Source: Rhodospirillaceae bacterium
Lineage (GTDB): Bacteria > Pseudomonadota > Alphaproteobacteria > Rhodospirillales > Casp-alpha2
Direction of reading: 5' to 3'
NCBI GenBank assembly: GCA_018698795.1
Contig: JABIPG010000030.1
Location: 34,265 to 98,264, forward strand
Length of the DNA stretch: 64,000 nt
In this document: positions 9,813-19,988 of the stretch, piece after piece
Numbering within the stretch: position 1 is the first letter of the stretch
Layout: every line of letters starts with the position of its first letter
Notes under the pieces: generated by a model
Database searches by the model: none
What the model saw: only the letters and a program-made list of their open reading frames with translations
Told to the model about the DNA's origin: nothing
Position numbers and translations under genes: made by a program

Positions 9813-10697
9813 TTATTTTTCCGTGATTTCCAGGTCTCTGTGGCGCAATTGCAGAGAATGCCCTTGATCGCCAAGCCAATCCGCGAGGCGTTCGGCCATA
9901 TAGACGGAACGATGTCGACCGCCGGTGCACCCGATGGCCACCGTCAGGTAGCTTTTGCCTTCCGCTGCATAGCGCGGGATCAAGGGTTGCAGTAATGTAG
10001 TCAGATTGCCGAAAAATGTCTCCAGGCCATCGTCTCGTTCTATGAAATCCGCCACACTTGAATCACGCCCGGTCTTCGATCGAAGGTTCGGTTCATAGTG
10101 CGGGTTGCGTAAAAACCGGACGTCAAACACCAGATCGGCATCGCGCGGCAAGCCGTTCTTAAATCCAAATGATGTCAGACAAATGGTCAACTCCGGACGT
10201 CCACTGAGTGCAAATCGTTCTTGCAGCAATTGTTTCAATGCGCGGGCGTGCATTTCGGTGGTGTCGATGACCATATCGGCGCGTTGTGTCAGTGGCGCCA
10301 GAAGTTCGCGCTCTTGTTTCAGGCCGTCGCTGATCGGACGGTCTGATGCTAGTGGATGGCGGCGGCGAGTTTCACCGAAACGCTCGATAAGGATATCGTC
10401 GCTGCAATCGATAAACAGCATTCGTACATCCAAATCTCCGCGCGTGCCCAGCAGTTTGAGTTCACGGAGAAACGCGTCGGCATCAAAATCGCGGGTTCGG
10501 ATATCGACGCCGATGGCGATGGCGCGAATATCACCGTCTGCTGCAACAAGTCTCGGAATCAACGAGATCGGAACATTGTCGATGGCTTCGTAGCCGAGAT
10601 CTTCCAACGCCTTGAGTGCGGAGCTTTTCCCGGCGCCAGAAATGCCGGTGATCAGAACGACCTGGGTGTCGGTCAATGTGAGGTTAGGTTGTGTCAT
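9813..10697 (-). CDS. rapZ: RNase adapter protein RapZ (YvcJ-like P-loop protein)
   Basis: ITGISGAGKSSALKALEDLGYEAIDN, VFDVRFLRNPHY, IGCTGGRHRSVYMAE. Confidence 0.94.
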   Translation of the reverse strand: MTQPNLTLTDTQVVLITGISGAGKSSALKALEDLGYEAIDNVPISLIPRLVAADGDIRAIAIGVDIRTRDFDADAFLRELKLLGTRGDLDVRMLFIDCSDDILIERFGETRRRHPLASDRPISDGLKQERELLAPLTQRADMVIDTTEMHARALKQLLQERFALSGRPELTICLTSFGFKNGLPRDADLVFDVRFLRNPHYEPNLRSKTGRDSSVADFIERDDGLETFFGNLTTLLQPLIPRYAAEGKSYLTVAIGCTGGRHRSVYMAERLADWLGDQGHSLQLRHRDLEITEK

Positions 10698-11142
10698 CGC
10701 CGCGCATTATAGAGCCGTTGGATAGTGCCAGCGCAAGCTGCACTTTGTTCATGGCGCTGGGTTCAAACGGATCGATGGAGAAAGCGGGGATTTTGACGTT
10801 CAATAAATCGACGTGTCTTTCTACGGGCAAACGCTCGATTTCTTTAAATGGGCTCAAATCACAAATGACCGCGACGGGCGCGTCTTGGCTTGCTGCAAAC
10901 CGTAAAATACCGATCCCTCGCACTTCCAGCAGGCCTGTCAACTGGGCTGGTGCAGCGGCACGGAGGATGCCGTCCGACGATTGAAGATCAACCCGGTCGT
11001 CAGCAACCAATTCAGCACCAGCATCAATCAGGCGCAGCGCCAAGTCGGATTTACCGCTAGCTGAGGCGCCTCGAAGCAACACGCCCTGGCCGTCAATGGC
11101 GATGCAGGTCGCATGAATTTGATCGGAGATTTGTGGTGTCAT
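10684..11142 (-). CDS. hprK: HPr kinase/phosphorylase, short alphaproteobacterial type
   Basis: GVLLRGASASGKSDLALRLIDAGAELVADDRVDL; ~152 aa lacking the N-terminal domain. Confidence 0.9.
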   Translation of the reverse strand: MTPQISDQIHATCIAIDGQGVLLRGASASGKSDLALRLIDAGAELVADDRVDLQSSDGILRAAAPAQLTGLLEVRGIGILRFAASQDAPVAVICDLSPFKEIERLPVERHVDLLNVKIPAFSIDPFEPSAMNKVQLALALSNGSIMRGDDTT

Positions 11143-11151
11143 GGCGTTTGG

Positions 11152-12774
11152 CTATCTGGCAATGGGCAATGCGACGCGAAAGCGGGCGCCGGCAAGGCTC
11201 CCTTCGTCATTTGTGCGGTTGGTTGCGACAATTGTACCATCATGGGCCTCAATGATCTGCTTTGATATGCTGAGCCCCAGACCGGAATGGGTGCCGAATT
11301 TCTCGCTCTCGGGGCGCTGCGAATAAAAGCGCTCGAAGATGGCTTGCTCTTTTCCGGCGGGAATGCCCGGACCTTCATCCTCAACTTTTATTTGAACCTC
11401 GCCATTCTCGGAGATGACGGAGATCGAAATGACGCCGTTTGCGGGGCTGAAGGAGGCGGCGTTGGCGATCAAATTTCGAAACACCTGAGCCAATCGGCTC
11501 TCCATGCCATCGACATGAATGGCCCCGGTTGGAGGGCCGTTGACCTGCACTAGGTGGTCCGAAGCGCCAGTTGAGTTGTGGATGTCGGCCAAAGTATCAA
11601 GCATGGCCATGAGATCGATATCGGTGGTTTCGGCACGGGACAGCTCGGCATCCAGGCGTGACGCATCGGATATGTCGCTGATCAGCCGGTCGAGCCGGGT
11701 CACGTCTTCCTCAATGATGGTCATCAGTTTGCGTTGCTGATCGGGATCTTTGAGGCGAGCGGTGGTTTCCACAGCACTGCGCAGCGACGTCAGAGGGTTT
11801 TTGATTTCATGCGCCACGTCTGCGGCGAAGGCTTCGATCGCGTCCATGCGCAGCCAAAGCGCTTCCGTCATGTCCTTGAGCGTGGCTGCCAACTCGCCGA
11901 TCTCATCGTCGCGGTGCGCCATATCGGGGATGATGTGGCGGCGACTGTGGTCGCGCCGCACGCGCTCGGCGGCGGCTGCCAATTGCCGTAGCGGGCGCGC
12001 AATAGTGCCGGCTAAATAAATCGACAACAACACTGTCACAGCCAAGGCCACGGCAAAGACCTGCAGGATATCGAGCCGCGTCTCGAATACGGCAGCATCA
12101 ATCGTCGCCGAATCCTTGGTAAGAAGCAGCGAGCCAAGCACTTGTTTGTAGCGTTGCACTGGCACCGCTACACCGAGCAAAAGGCGCTCGCGGTCAAGCG
12201 CGCGAACCAGTTTGACGAAATGCCCGTCGAGCGCCGCCACCACTTCAGGGTAATCGCGACCGTGCTGGCGTGCACGTTCGTGATAGGGTGGGTAACTGGG
12301 CGCGCCGAATAAACGGCCGGCAACGCGGTCGAACATATCCAACCCACGCTCCAAGAGGCCTTCCGGGTCCGCGGGTGGCGGCAACTCCTGTATCGTAATC
12401 GAAGTGCCAGCGCCGTTCAGGCGACGCGAATCGGCAAGCATGCGTCCGGACCCGTCGAATAACCGCGCCCGCGTGCCGGTCGTCTTGACCAGACGGCGTA
12501 CCATTTGATTGGAGATTTCCGATACACGATATTGCCCCGTGGCCAGTTCCGTCACTGGCGCTTCACTCAACGCAACGGCAAACATTTCGGCCTGCGTGGC
12601 TAGGGCATTGAGTTCAGCCTTGATCAAGTTGTCTTTGTACTCGTCCAAATACAATATGCCGGCGACGAGCAAGGCAAGAGCCAGCATGTTGATGGCTAAG
12701 ATGCGCCGCGTGATCGGCGAGACCAATCGTTCCCGTCGTCGTGTTCCCGATGTTTCCGGTTTCCCCCGCGTCAC
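11152..12774 (-). CDS. chvG: Sensor histidine kinase, ChvG family
   Basis: HAMP region, FAADVAHEIKNPLTSLRSAVET H-box, DEGPGIP, GLGLSISKQI; adjacent to chvI and hprK. Confidence 0.9.
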   Translation of the reverse strand: MTRGKPETSGTRRRERLVSPITRRILAINMLALALLVAGILYLDEYKDNLIKAELNALATQAEMFAVALSEAPVTELATGQYRVSEISNQMVRRLVKTTGTRARLFDGSGRMLADSRRLNGAGTSITIQELPPPADPEGLLERGLDMFDRVAGRLFGAPSYPPYHERARQHGRDYPEVVAALDGHFVKLVRALDRERLLLGVAVPVQRYKQVLGSLLLTKDSATIDAAVFETRLDILQVFAVALAVTVLLSIYLAGTIARPLRQLAAAAERVRRDHSRRHIIPDMAHRDDEIGELAATLKDMTEALWLRMDAIEAFAADVAHEIKNPLTSLRSAVETTARLKDPDQQRKLMTIIEEDVTRLDRLISDISDASRLDAELSRAETTDIDLMAMLDTLADIHNSTGASDHLVQVNGPPTGAIHVDGMESRLAQVFRNLIANAASFSPANGVISISVISENGEVQIKVEDEGPGIPAGKEQAIFERFYSQRPESEKFGTHSGLGLSISKQIIEAHDGTIVATNRTNDEGSLAGARFRVALPIAR

Positions 12775-12784
12775 GAAAAATGCT

Positions 12785-13477
12785 CTAGTCCGCGCGGTAG
12801 CGGTAACCGACGCCGTACAGCGTCTCGATTTCTTGGAAATCGTCGTCGGCGGCTTTGAATTTACGGCGCAATCGCTTTACGTGACTATCGATGGTGCGGT
12901 CGTCAACGTAGATGTGCTCGCCATAAGCGGCGTCGATCAATTGATCGCGATTTTTGACGTGGCCGGGGCGGCGCGCCAAGGCCTCCACCAGCAAGAACTC
13001 GGTCACAGTCAGGTTGATTTCGTCGCCTTTCCAGGTGCAAAGATGCCGGGCCGGATCGAGCACCAAGTCGCCACGGCGCATAATTTGATCGCCGTCGGTG
13101 TCTTTGTTGGCAGCTTCGTGGCGGCGTAAAACGGCTCGAATGCGCTCCAGCAATAACCGCTGTGAGAACGGCTTTTTGATATAGTCGTCCGCACCCAGCC
13201 GAAGCCCCATGACTTCATCCACTTCATCATCCTTGGAAGTAAGAAAGATCACCGGCAAAGTATCGCGTTGGCGAAGCTGGGTCAGTAGTTCCATGCCGTC
13301 CATGCGCGGCATTTTGATGTCGAGAATCGCTAAGTCCACCGGTCGCGTTCCGATACCGCTCAGCGCTTCCTCGCCGTCGCCATAAGTATCGACCGCGTAA
13401 CCTTCGTCTTCCAAAGCGGCGGAAAGCGAGGCCAAAATATTCTGGTCGTCATCGACCAAGGCAATGGTGTGGGGCAT
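12785..13477 (-). CDS. chvI: OmpR-family response regulator, ChvI
   Basis: [32 protein letters not shown], winged-helix C-terminus [17 protein letters not shown]. Confidence 0.92.
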   Translation of the reverse strand: MPHTIALVDDDQNILASLSAALEDEGYAVDTYGDGEEALSGIGTRPVDLAILDIKMPRMDGMELLTQLRQRDTLPVIFLTSKDDEVDEVMGLRLGADDYIKKPFSQRLLLERIRAVLRRHEAANKDTDGDQIMRRGDLVLDPARHLCTWKGDEINLTVTEFLLVEALARRPGHVKNRDQLIDAAYGEHIYVDDRTIDSHVKRLRRKFKAADDDFQEIETLYGVGYRYRAD

Positions 13478-13603
13478 GGAAATCCTCGTTGTTCGAAACA
13501 TTAGGCCAAACCTAGGAGCCCATTGTGGCGAAATTATAGCCCGTTTGTGGCGATCTGTTCATGATTGATTGACGGCGAACAGCACGGCTTCTAATATGCC
13601 CCA

Positions 13604-13800
13604 TAGATGGTGCCCCCGCAAAGGCGACAAAGCCTGGGGCTTAATAGGGAATGTGGTGGACGCGGACCTAAGCTAGGCGCTTCCAACCACAGCTGCCCCC
13701 GCAACTGTCTGCGGTGAGTTCGATTCACCAGGGCCACTGGTTTTCCGGGAAGGCCGAATCGAAACAATGATCCGCTAGCCAGGAGACCTGCCGTCGGGTG
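13604..13800 (+). ncRNA. Cobalamin riboswitch
   Basis: TTAATAGGGAA, GCTGCCCCCGCAACTGT, GCCACTGG, CGGGAAGGC and AGCCAGGAGACCTGCC boxes in the right order, upstream of cbtBA. Confidence 0.95.
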
Positions 13801-13848
13801 TGAATGTGTGTTCATACTGTGTGTTAAATTGATCCGTAACGGAGGGTT

Positions 13849-14040
13849 ATGGCCATGATCAAAGAACAGACTCAATCTCAGGCGCAAGCCGTTGTCGAAC
13901 AAACATCTTCCAAGCTGCCGGCAGTGGTTGCTTTGGTGTTTGGTGCCTTTATCGTAATGGGGGCGGGATTCGCCAATTCCCAGACGGTCCACGACGCGGC
14001 GCACGACGTCAGGCACGCTTTCGCCGTCCCCTGCCACTAG
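13849..14040 (+). CDS. cbtB: CbtB-type cobalt transport protein
   Basis: Single TM segment with His-containing tail HDAAHDVRHAFAVPCH, behind B12 riboswitch. Confidence 0.9.
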   Translation: MAMIKEQTQSQAQAVVEQTSSKLPAVVALVFGAFIVMGAGFANSQTVHDAAHDVRHAFAVPCH

Positions 14041-14050
14041 GGGAGCTTCC

Positions 14051-14707
14051 ATGCAACGGATTGTGATGACGGCGCTCCTCGCTGGGGCGCTGGCCGGCCT
14101 TGCTGTGTTCGTTTTGCATATGTGGCAGACCACGCCGTTGATTTTGCACGCCGAGGTTTTTGAGAGCGGTGAAGCCGCCGCGCCGAACGCCGCTACTCAA
14201 GAGCATCAACAAGCGGTGGATTTTACGCGTCATGCCTATTCCTTATTGGCCGACGTGATCACCGCGATAGGATTTTCGTTCCTGCTGGTCGGGGCTATGG
14301 CCATCAGCGGACGGCATATCGATTGGCAAAATGGGATCGTGTGGGGCCTTTGCGGGTTTGCGGCGCTCTTCATCGCGCCTGCATTGGGTTCGCCGCCGGA
14401 GTTGCCGGGCATGGTGGCGGCGGAGTTGGGCGAACGGCAGGCCTGGTGGCTGGGAACGGCAATGTTCGCATCGGTCGCGTTGGCGTTGATTTTTTTCGCG
14501 CCTGGTGCGTTGTCGAAGGCGCTTGCCGCTTTGTTGCTGATCGCGCCACACGCCTACGGAGCGCCGCATCCTGTGATGGAGGCCGGCAACGTGCCGGCGG
14601 AGTTGGCTGCCCAGTTCGCCGTCACATCGCTGGTCGTGAACGGCTTGTTTTGGATGGTGCTGGGGGGACTTGCCGGATACTTCTACGACCGGTTCGAACC
14701 GGCGTGA
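14051..14707 (+). CDS. cbtA: CbtA family cobalt transporter
   Basis: Multi-TM, MQRIVMTALLAGALAGL N-terminus, adjacent to cbtB. Confidence 0.9.
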   Translation: MQRIVMTALLAGALAGLAVFVLHMWQTTPLILHAEVFESGEAAAPNAATQEHQQAVDFTRHAYSLLADVITAIGFSFLLVGAMAISGRHIDWQNGIVWGLCGFAALFIAPALGSPPELPGMVAAELGERQAWWLGTAMFASVALALIFFAPGALSKALAALLLIAPHAYGAPHPVMEAGNVPAELAAQFAVTSLVVNGLFWMVLGGLAGYFYDRFEPA

Positions 14708-14722
14708 CGAGGCCCTAAGCGC

Positions 14723-15445
14723 GTGGCACCGACACGTACGGAACGCGGTTTTGCCATCCGGCAATTGATGCGCTCATGCCGTTCAGCGGTGCTTTCCACC
14801 AATCTACCTAATGCCGACGGTTGGCCCTATGGTTCGCTGGTGACGGTCGCTATCGACGCGGACGGTAGCCCGTTGATGCTGTTTTCCACGCTGGCCGATC
14901 ACACCCGAAATCTAAATGCCGACAACCGCGCGTCGTTGCTGTTCGAGCAAGCCTCCCGACATGCCAACCCGCAACGCGGCCCGAGGGTTAGCGTGCTCGG
15001 AAAAATCAGAGCTACGAAAAAGCCAAAGCTCGCCGCCCGTTTTCTCCAGATGCACCCAGAGGCCCAGATGTACGCCGGTTTCGGCGATTTCAATTTCTAT
15101 CGCATGAGCATCGATCGGGCGCATTGGGTCGGCGGATTTGCCAAGGCGCAATGGTTAAGTGGTCGTTTCGTCATGGCCGATTCCAACGCTTCAAAAGCTA
15201 TTTCTGCATCAGCGGATGGCATCATTGAGCATATGAACACCGAGCACGCGGATGCGGTGGAATTGTACGCCACCAAACTGCTCGGCCGACGCGGCGGCGG
15301 GTGGCGAATCGAGAGTATTGATCCCGATGGCGTGGATCTTTTATTGGATAACCGTCACGCTCGTTTGACGTTTCCAGAACCGATCTCGGACGCGGCGGGC
15401 GCGCGTGATATATTAGTCGCCCTGGCAAACCAAGCACGGGTCTGA
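14723..15445 (+). CDS. HugZ-like pyridoxamine 5'-phosphate oxidase-fold protein with DUF2470-like C-terminus
   Basis: LMRSCRSAVLSTNLPNADGWPYGSLVTVAID, DFNFYRMSIDRAHWVGGFAKA, IIEHMNTEHADAVELYA. Confidence 0.87.
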   Translation: MAPTRTERGFAIRQLMRSCRSAVLSTNLPNADGWPYGSLVTVAIDADGSPLMLFSTLADHTRNLNADNRASLLFEQASRHANPQRGPRVSVLGKIRATKKPKLAARFLQMHPEAQMYAGFGDFNFYRMSIDRAHWVGGFAKAQWLSGRFVMADSNASKAISASADGIIEHMNTEHADAVELYATKLLGRRGGGWRIESIDPDGVDLLLDNRHARLTFPEPISDAAGARDILVALANQARV

Positions 15446-15480
15446 AAGCATCCCTTAAAAAAAGAGTCACATTGGTGTTG

Positions 15481-15551
15481 AGACTCGTGAAAGGCGAGTC
15501 TATGAATCGATTAGATTCGATGTATCCAACAGGTGGTGAACGCGGCCACCT
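15481..15551 (+). promoter_or_regulatory. pckA leader with three consecutive short hairpins
   Basis: AGACTCG/CGAGTCT, GAATC/GATTC, AGGTGG/CCACCT read directly. Confidence 0.45.
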
Positions 15552-15575
15552 TCAATTTTTGCTAGGGAGAGCAAT

Positions 15576-17183
15576 GTGGAAAACCTAGGGGTGCGGCCCA
15601 GCCGATACGGCTTGGCTAATCATGGCCTTGATGGCGTCAAGACAGCGTACTGGAATCTCAGTGCAGCGCCATTGTTTGAACAAGCAATGCAGCGCAAGGA
15701 AGGCCAGCTGACAAAGCACGGCGCCTTTATCGCGCTGACCGGCGAACATACGGGGCGATCCCCGAATGACCGTTTCGTGGTCGAAGAACCCACCACCAAG
15801 GATGACATCTGGTGGGGCAATGTGAACCGGCCCATCAGCGAAGCGCATTTCGATGGCGTTTTGGCGAAAGTGCTTGCGCATATGAACGGCAAGGACGTGT
15901 TCGTGCAGGACTGCTACTGCGGCGCCAACCCGAATCATCGGCTGCGCATCCGCCAGATTAGCGAAAACGCCTGGCACAATTTGTTTGCGCGCAACATGTT
16001 CATTCAGCCGCCGGCAGACGCGCTTGAAGATTTCGAGCCTGAATTCACGGTCCTGCAGGCGCCCAGTCTGACGGCCGATCCGGCTGCCGACGGCACCACG
16101 TCGGGAACCTTCATTCTGGTTCATCTGGCGCGCCGGATGATCTTGGTCGGCGGTTCCGCGTATGCGGGTGAAATCAAGAAGTCGATCTTCTCGATCATGA
16201 ACTACCTGATGCCGGAACAAGGCGTGCTGCCCATGCACTGCTCGGCCAATATCGGCGCGGAGAACGATTCAGCCGTATTCTTCGGTCTTTCCGGCACCGG
16301 CAAAACGACACTTTCCGCTGATAGTTCGCGCACCCTCATCGGTGACGACGAACACGGTTGGGGTTCCGACGGCGTATTCAACTTCGAGGGCGGCTGTTAC
16401 GCCAAGACCATTAACCTCACCCACGAAGCGGAACCCGAAATCTATGATCTCTGCCATACATTCGGCTCGATCATTGAGAACGTGGTCATGGACCCGCAAA
16501 CGCGCGAGCTGGATTTCTTCGATTCCGCGCATTCTGAGAACGGTCGCGTGTCGTACGATATTGCTAAGGTCTCCAACGCATCCGAATCCGGCCAAGCGGG
16601 GCATCCGAGAAACATCGTCATGCTGACGTGCGATGCTTTCGGCGTTTTGCCGCCGATCAGCCAGTTGACGCCGGACCAGGCTATGTACCACTTCCTGAGC
16701 GGCTACACAGCGAAAGTGGCGGGTACCGAACGCGGTGTGAAGGAACCGTCGGCGACGTTTTCGACCTGTTTTGGCGGGCCGTTCATGCCGCGCCATCCGA
16801 CCGTCTATGCCAAGCTGCTGGGCGAAAAGATGGCGGCGCACAACGCCAAGTGCTGGCTGGTGAATACCGGCTGGTCGGGCGGTGGTTATGGTGTTGGCGA
16901 GCGAATGAAAATCTCTTTCACGCGGGCGATGCTGAATGCAGCGCTTCATGGCGAGCTTGATGGTGTCGAGTTTGTGGCCGACCCGAACTTCGGTGTGTTG
17001 GTCCCGCAATCGTGCCCGAACGTGCCGACGGAAATCCTCAACCCACGCAATACGTGGGCGGATAAGGATGCCTACGATGCCCAAGCACGGCATCTGACCG
17101 AGTTGTTCGAGAAAAATTTCGAGCAGTTTGAGCAGCACGTTAACGAACAAGTGAAGGCTGCCGCCATTCGCGCCGCCGCCTGA
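15576..17183 (+). CDS. pckA: Phosphoenolpyruvate carboxykinase (ATP)
   Basis: LTGEHTGRSPNDRFVV, FFGLSGTGKTTLSAD, LIGDDEHGW; GTG start. Confidence 0.97.
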   Translation: MENLGVRPSRYGLANHGLDGVKTAYWNLSAAPLFEQAMQRKEGQLTKHGAFIALTGEHTGRSPNDRFVVEEPTTKDDIWWGNVNRPISEAHFDGVLAKVLAHMNGKDVFVQDCYCGANPNHRLRIRQISENAWHNLFARNMFIQPPADALEDFEPEFTVLQAPSLTADPAADGTTSGTFILVHLARRMILVGGSAYAGEIKKSIFSIMNYLMPEQGVLPMHCSANIGAENDSAVFFGLSGTGKTTLSADSSRTLIGDDEHGWGSDGVFNFEGGCYAKTINLTHEAEPEIYDLCHTFGSIIENVVMDPQTRELDFFDSAHSENGRVSYDIAKVSNASESGQAGHPRNIVMLTCDAFGVLPPISQLTPDQAMYHFLSGYTAKVAGTERGVKEPSATFSTCFGGPFMPRHPTVYAKLLGEKMAAHNAKCWLVNTGWSGGGYGVGERMKISFTRAMLNAALHGELDGVEFVADPNFGVLVPQSCPNVPTEILNPRNTWADKDAYDAQARHLTELFEKNFEQFEQHVNEQVKAAAIRAAA

Positions 17184-17207
17184 ACCAGCATTTGATCGCG
17201 ATGATTT

Positions 17208-17242
17208 GGCCGGCGCCGCCATTGCGGTAGTGCCGGCCTTTT
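17208..17242 (+). terminator. Intrinsic terminator downstream of pckA
   Basis: GGCCGGC...GCCGGCC stem (with inner CCGC/GCGG) followed by TTTT. Confidence 0.7.
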
Positions 17243-17319
17243 CGCGCGTGCAATTGTGTGTTCAATGAGCGAAGCTGCCGCATGCGTGGGTATGAACGGC
17301 AGACAAGGGACGACGCTGG

Positions 17320-18537
17320 ATGAGCGCGGACAACAATCCTGAGGTCAATCGTTTGCGGGTGCTCTGTGTGGACGACGAGGAATTGGTCCTGGATGTTATC
17401 CAAGGCATTCTCGCGACCCGAGGGATTTTCGAAGTGGTTCGCGAATCCCAAGCCCGCCACGCCCTCGAGCGCCTGGATAACGGCGAGCAATTTGAACTGC
17501 TGATCTCGGACCTCAACATGCCCGGCATGGACGGGATCGAGTTTTTGCGCCATTTGGCGGCCCGTGAGTTCGCCGGCGGCATCGCCATCATCAGCGGCGT
17601 CGAGCGGCGCACCCTTGATGTCGTCGACAGCCTGGCCCGTGCGCACAATTTGAATTTCCTGGGCGCTCTGCAAAAACCCATCACCGGCGACAGCATCCGC
17701 AAGCTGATGGACGATTTCCAAAGGTTCGCTTCGGCTTCGGCCATTGGTGGTGCCGCTGAGGTGGTGCATGTCAATGTGGCGGAAATCCGAGCCGGTATGG
17801 ATGGTGGTCAATTCGACGTCATGTTCCAACCCAAGGTTTCGGTAAAAACCCGCAAGGTGGTGGGCGCTGAAGCCCTGGTGCGCTGGCTGCACCCGACGCA
17901 CGGCCTGTTGACGCCGGAATCGTTCGTGCCGGTGGCGGAAGAAGGCGGTGTGATTCACGATCTTACGGGGATCGTGTGTGCCTGCGTGGTGAATGCCGTC
18001 GCGCCTTGGAGCGATGCCGACAAAGACGTCAATATCTCGTTCAACGCCGCCGTCGATGATTTGGATGATATCATGCTGCCGGAGTTTGTGGTTGAGACCG
18101 CCGCAGCGGCGGGGCTGCCGCCAACCAACCTGACGCTGGAAGTCACTGAGAGCCAGGTCATGCATGGCTTGGTGCGTATCCTCGATACCTTGGCCCGGCT
18201 GCGCCTGAAAGGTGTCAGCCTGGCGATTGATGACTTCGGTACCGGGTTTTCATCGCTGGAACAATTGAAGCGCTGCCCGTTCACGGAGATGAAGATCGAC
18301 AAGGCTTTCGTCACGGGCGCCGCCACCGATGGCGCCAGCCATGCGATTTTGGAATCGAGTATCGATCTGGCCCGCAAACTCGACATGCATGTGGTTGCCG
18401 AAGGGGTCGAGTCGCAAGAAGACTGGGATTTGATCGCCGACCTTGGCTGCGACGAAGCGCAAGGCTACTTCGTCGCCCAACCCATGGCCGCCGAAGACTT
18501 CCCCGAGTGGCGAGCCAGTTGGGAAGAGCGCCTCTGA
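17320..18537 (+). CDS. Response regulator with REC and EAL (c-di-GMP phosphodiesterase) domains
   Basis: LRVLCVDDEELVLDVIQ, ISDLNMPGMDGIEF; GAEALVRW, LTLEVTES, DDFGTGFSSL, MKIDKAFV, VVAEGVES. Confidence 0.93.
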   Translation: MSADNNPEVNRLRVLCVDDEELVLDVIQGILATRGIFEVVRESQARHALERLDNGEQFELLISDLNMPGMDGIEFLRHLAAREFAGGIAIISGVERRTLDVVDSLARAHNLNFLGALQKPITGDSIRKLMDDFQRFASASAIGGAAEVVHVNVAEIRAGMDGGQFDVMFQPKVSVKTRKVVGAEALVRWLHPTHGLLTPESFVPVAEEGGVIHDLTGIVCACVVNAVAPWSDADKDVNISFNAAVDDLDDIMLPEFVVETAAAAGLPPTNLTLEVTESQVMHGLVRILDTLARLRLKGVSLAIDDFGTGFSSLEQLKRCPFTEMKIDKAFVTGAATDGASHAILESSIDLARKLDMHVVAEGVESQEDWDLIADLGCDEAQGYFVAQPMAAEDFPEWRASWEERL

Positions 18538-19020
18538 CATCGCCACCAGCAGGCATATTCTGCGTCAAAAACGCGGGTTGGAATCTGTTGATTTTAATAA
18601 GTTTATAAAAAAATCTGGGGAACGAACCCAATTTCCTCAGCAATCAGACGCAAGGGTTATTTGACCGGCCCCAACCCCAAACAGCTCGGTCCCGGCGCTG
18701 AACATATTTACGATGTCAAATAGCGTGCCCGCACCGCCTTATGGCCATGCCGCATTGCAAATATAGCATTAATTTCCAAAAAGGCAATAAATTCCTATTT
18801 CTTATATTGAGTGCGCTCCAACGATTCCGGCTTGCCCGCTTTTGATCCGGCGGCGGGAATGGTTTGGAGATTGAAAGACCGTCTTCCAAAAGCCAGTTGC
18901 AGAAGTGACCCCAAGTAATGACTGTGCACCCTGAGCTGGGCTGCCTATTATATCTTCGCATTTTCGGCTCGTTTTTCTGGCCCATTTTACAGGCTATATT
19001 ACCGACCTACTTCACCGACC

Positions 19021-19983
19021 ATGACCGAGGCTTCGATGACCGATATTGTTGTTTCCGCATTCTATCATTTTACGCGCTTTGACGACCCGTCTGCATTGCG
19101 CGGCCCGTTGCTGTCGGTGTTATCGGCGCATGACGTGCTGGGCACGGTGTTGTTGGCCCATGAGGGGGTGAACGGCACACTGGCCGGTTCGCGCGCCGGC
19201 ATCGATGCGGCAATGGACGCCTTGCGGGCGTTGCCGGGCTGCGCCGCGCTTGAGCACAAGGAGTCGCACGCTGATGGAATGCCCTTCTATCGGCTGAAAG
19301 TGCGGCTCAAGAAAGAAATCGTCACGCTGGGGGTCGAGGGTGTCGATCCGGTGGCCAATGTCGGCACCTATGTCGACCCTGCTGAGTGGAACGACCTGAT
19401 CAGCAATCCCGATACCATCGTCATCGATACCCGTAACGACTACGAGGTCGGGATCGGCACCTTTGCCGGCGCGATCAATCCCGAAACGCCGACATTCCGA
19501 GATTTCCCGAAATGGTTCGAAGCGCACCGCGCCGAGCTTGAAGGCAAGAAAGTCGCCATGTTCTGCACGGGCGGCATCCGCTGCGAAAAATCCACCTCGT
19601 ACCTCAAGGGCGAAGGGATTGAGGATGTGTATCATCTCAAGGGTGGTGTCTTGAAATACTTGGAAGACATGCCTGAAACCGAGAGCCTGTGGCAGGGCGA
19701 TTGCTTTGTGTTCGATCAGCGCGTTGCGGTCACGCATGGGCTGGAAATCGGCGAGTACGAGCTGTGCCATGCCTGCCGTCACCCCTTGAACAAACAACAA
19801 CGTCAATCGCCCAGCTACGTGCCGGGTGTATCATGCGAACACTGTATCAGCGAGCGCACCGATGATCAGCGCCACCGCTATGCTGCCCGCCAAGCACAGA
19901 TGGAACGTGCCGAAGTGCTGGGCGTGGCGCACGTCGGCGCGGTATTTGATGACACCCCCAAGAAAGGCGCGGGCGGGGCATAG
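19021..19983 (+). CDS. trhO: Rhodanese-related tRNA uridine hydroxylase TrhO/YceA
   Basis: VIDTRNDYEVGIGTFAGAINP, MFCTGGIRCEKSTSYLK, CHACRHPL. Confidence 0.93.
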   Translation: MTEASMTDIVVSAFYHFTRFDDPSALRGPLLSVLSAHDVLGTVLLAHEGVNGTLAGSRAGIDAAMDALRALPGCAALEHKESHADGMPFYRLKVRLKKEIVTLGVEGVDPVANVGTYVDPAEWNDLISNPDTIVIDTRNDYEVGIGTFAGAINPETPTFRDFPKWFEAHRAELEGKKVAMFCTGGIRCEKSTSYLKGEGIEDVYHLKGGVLKYLEDMPETESLWQGDCFVFDQRVAVTHGLEIGEYELCHACRHPLNKQQRQSPSYVPGVSCEHCISERTDDQRHRYAARQAQMERAEVLGVAHVGAVFDDTPKKGAGGA

Positions 19984-19988
19984 CGCGC

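Noticed and set aside
13725-13760. GTTCGATTC tRNA T-loop-like sequence
   Set aside because: Lies inside the cobalamin riboswitch; no tRNA cloverleaf
17140-18165. 341-aa minus-strand ORF opposite the REC-EAL gene
   Set aside because: Antisense shadow; the plus strand has all REC and EAL motifs
18716-18985. 89-aa minus-strand ORF in AT-rich gap as transposase remnant
   Set aside because: No transposase motif or terminal repeats recognised; insufficient support
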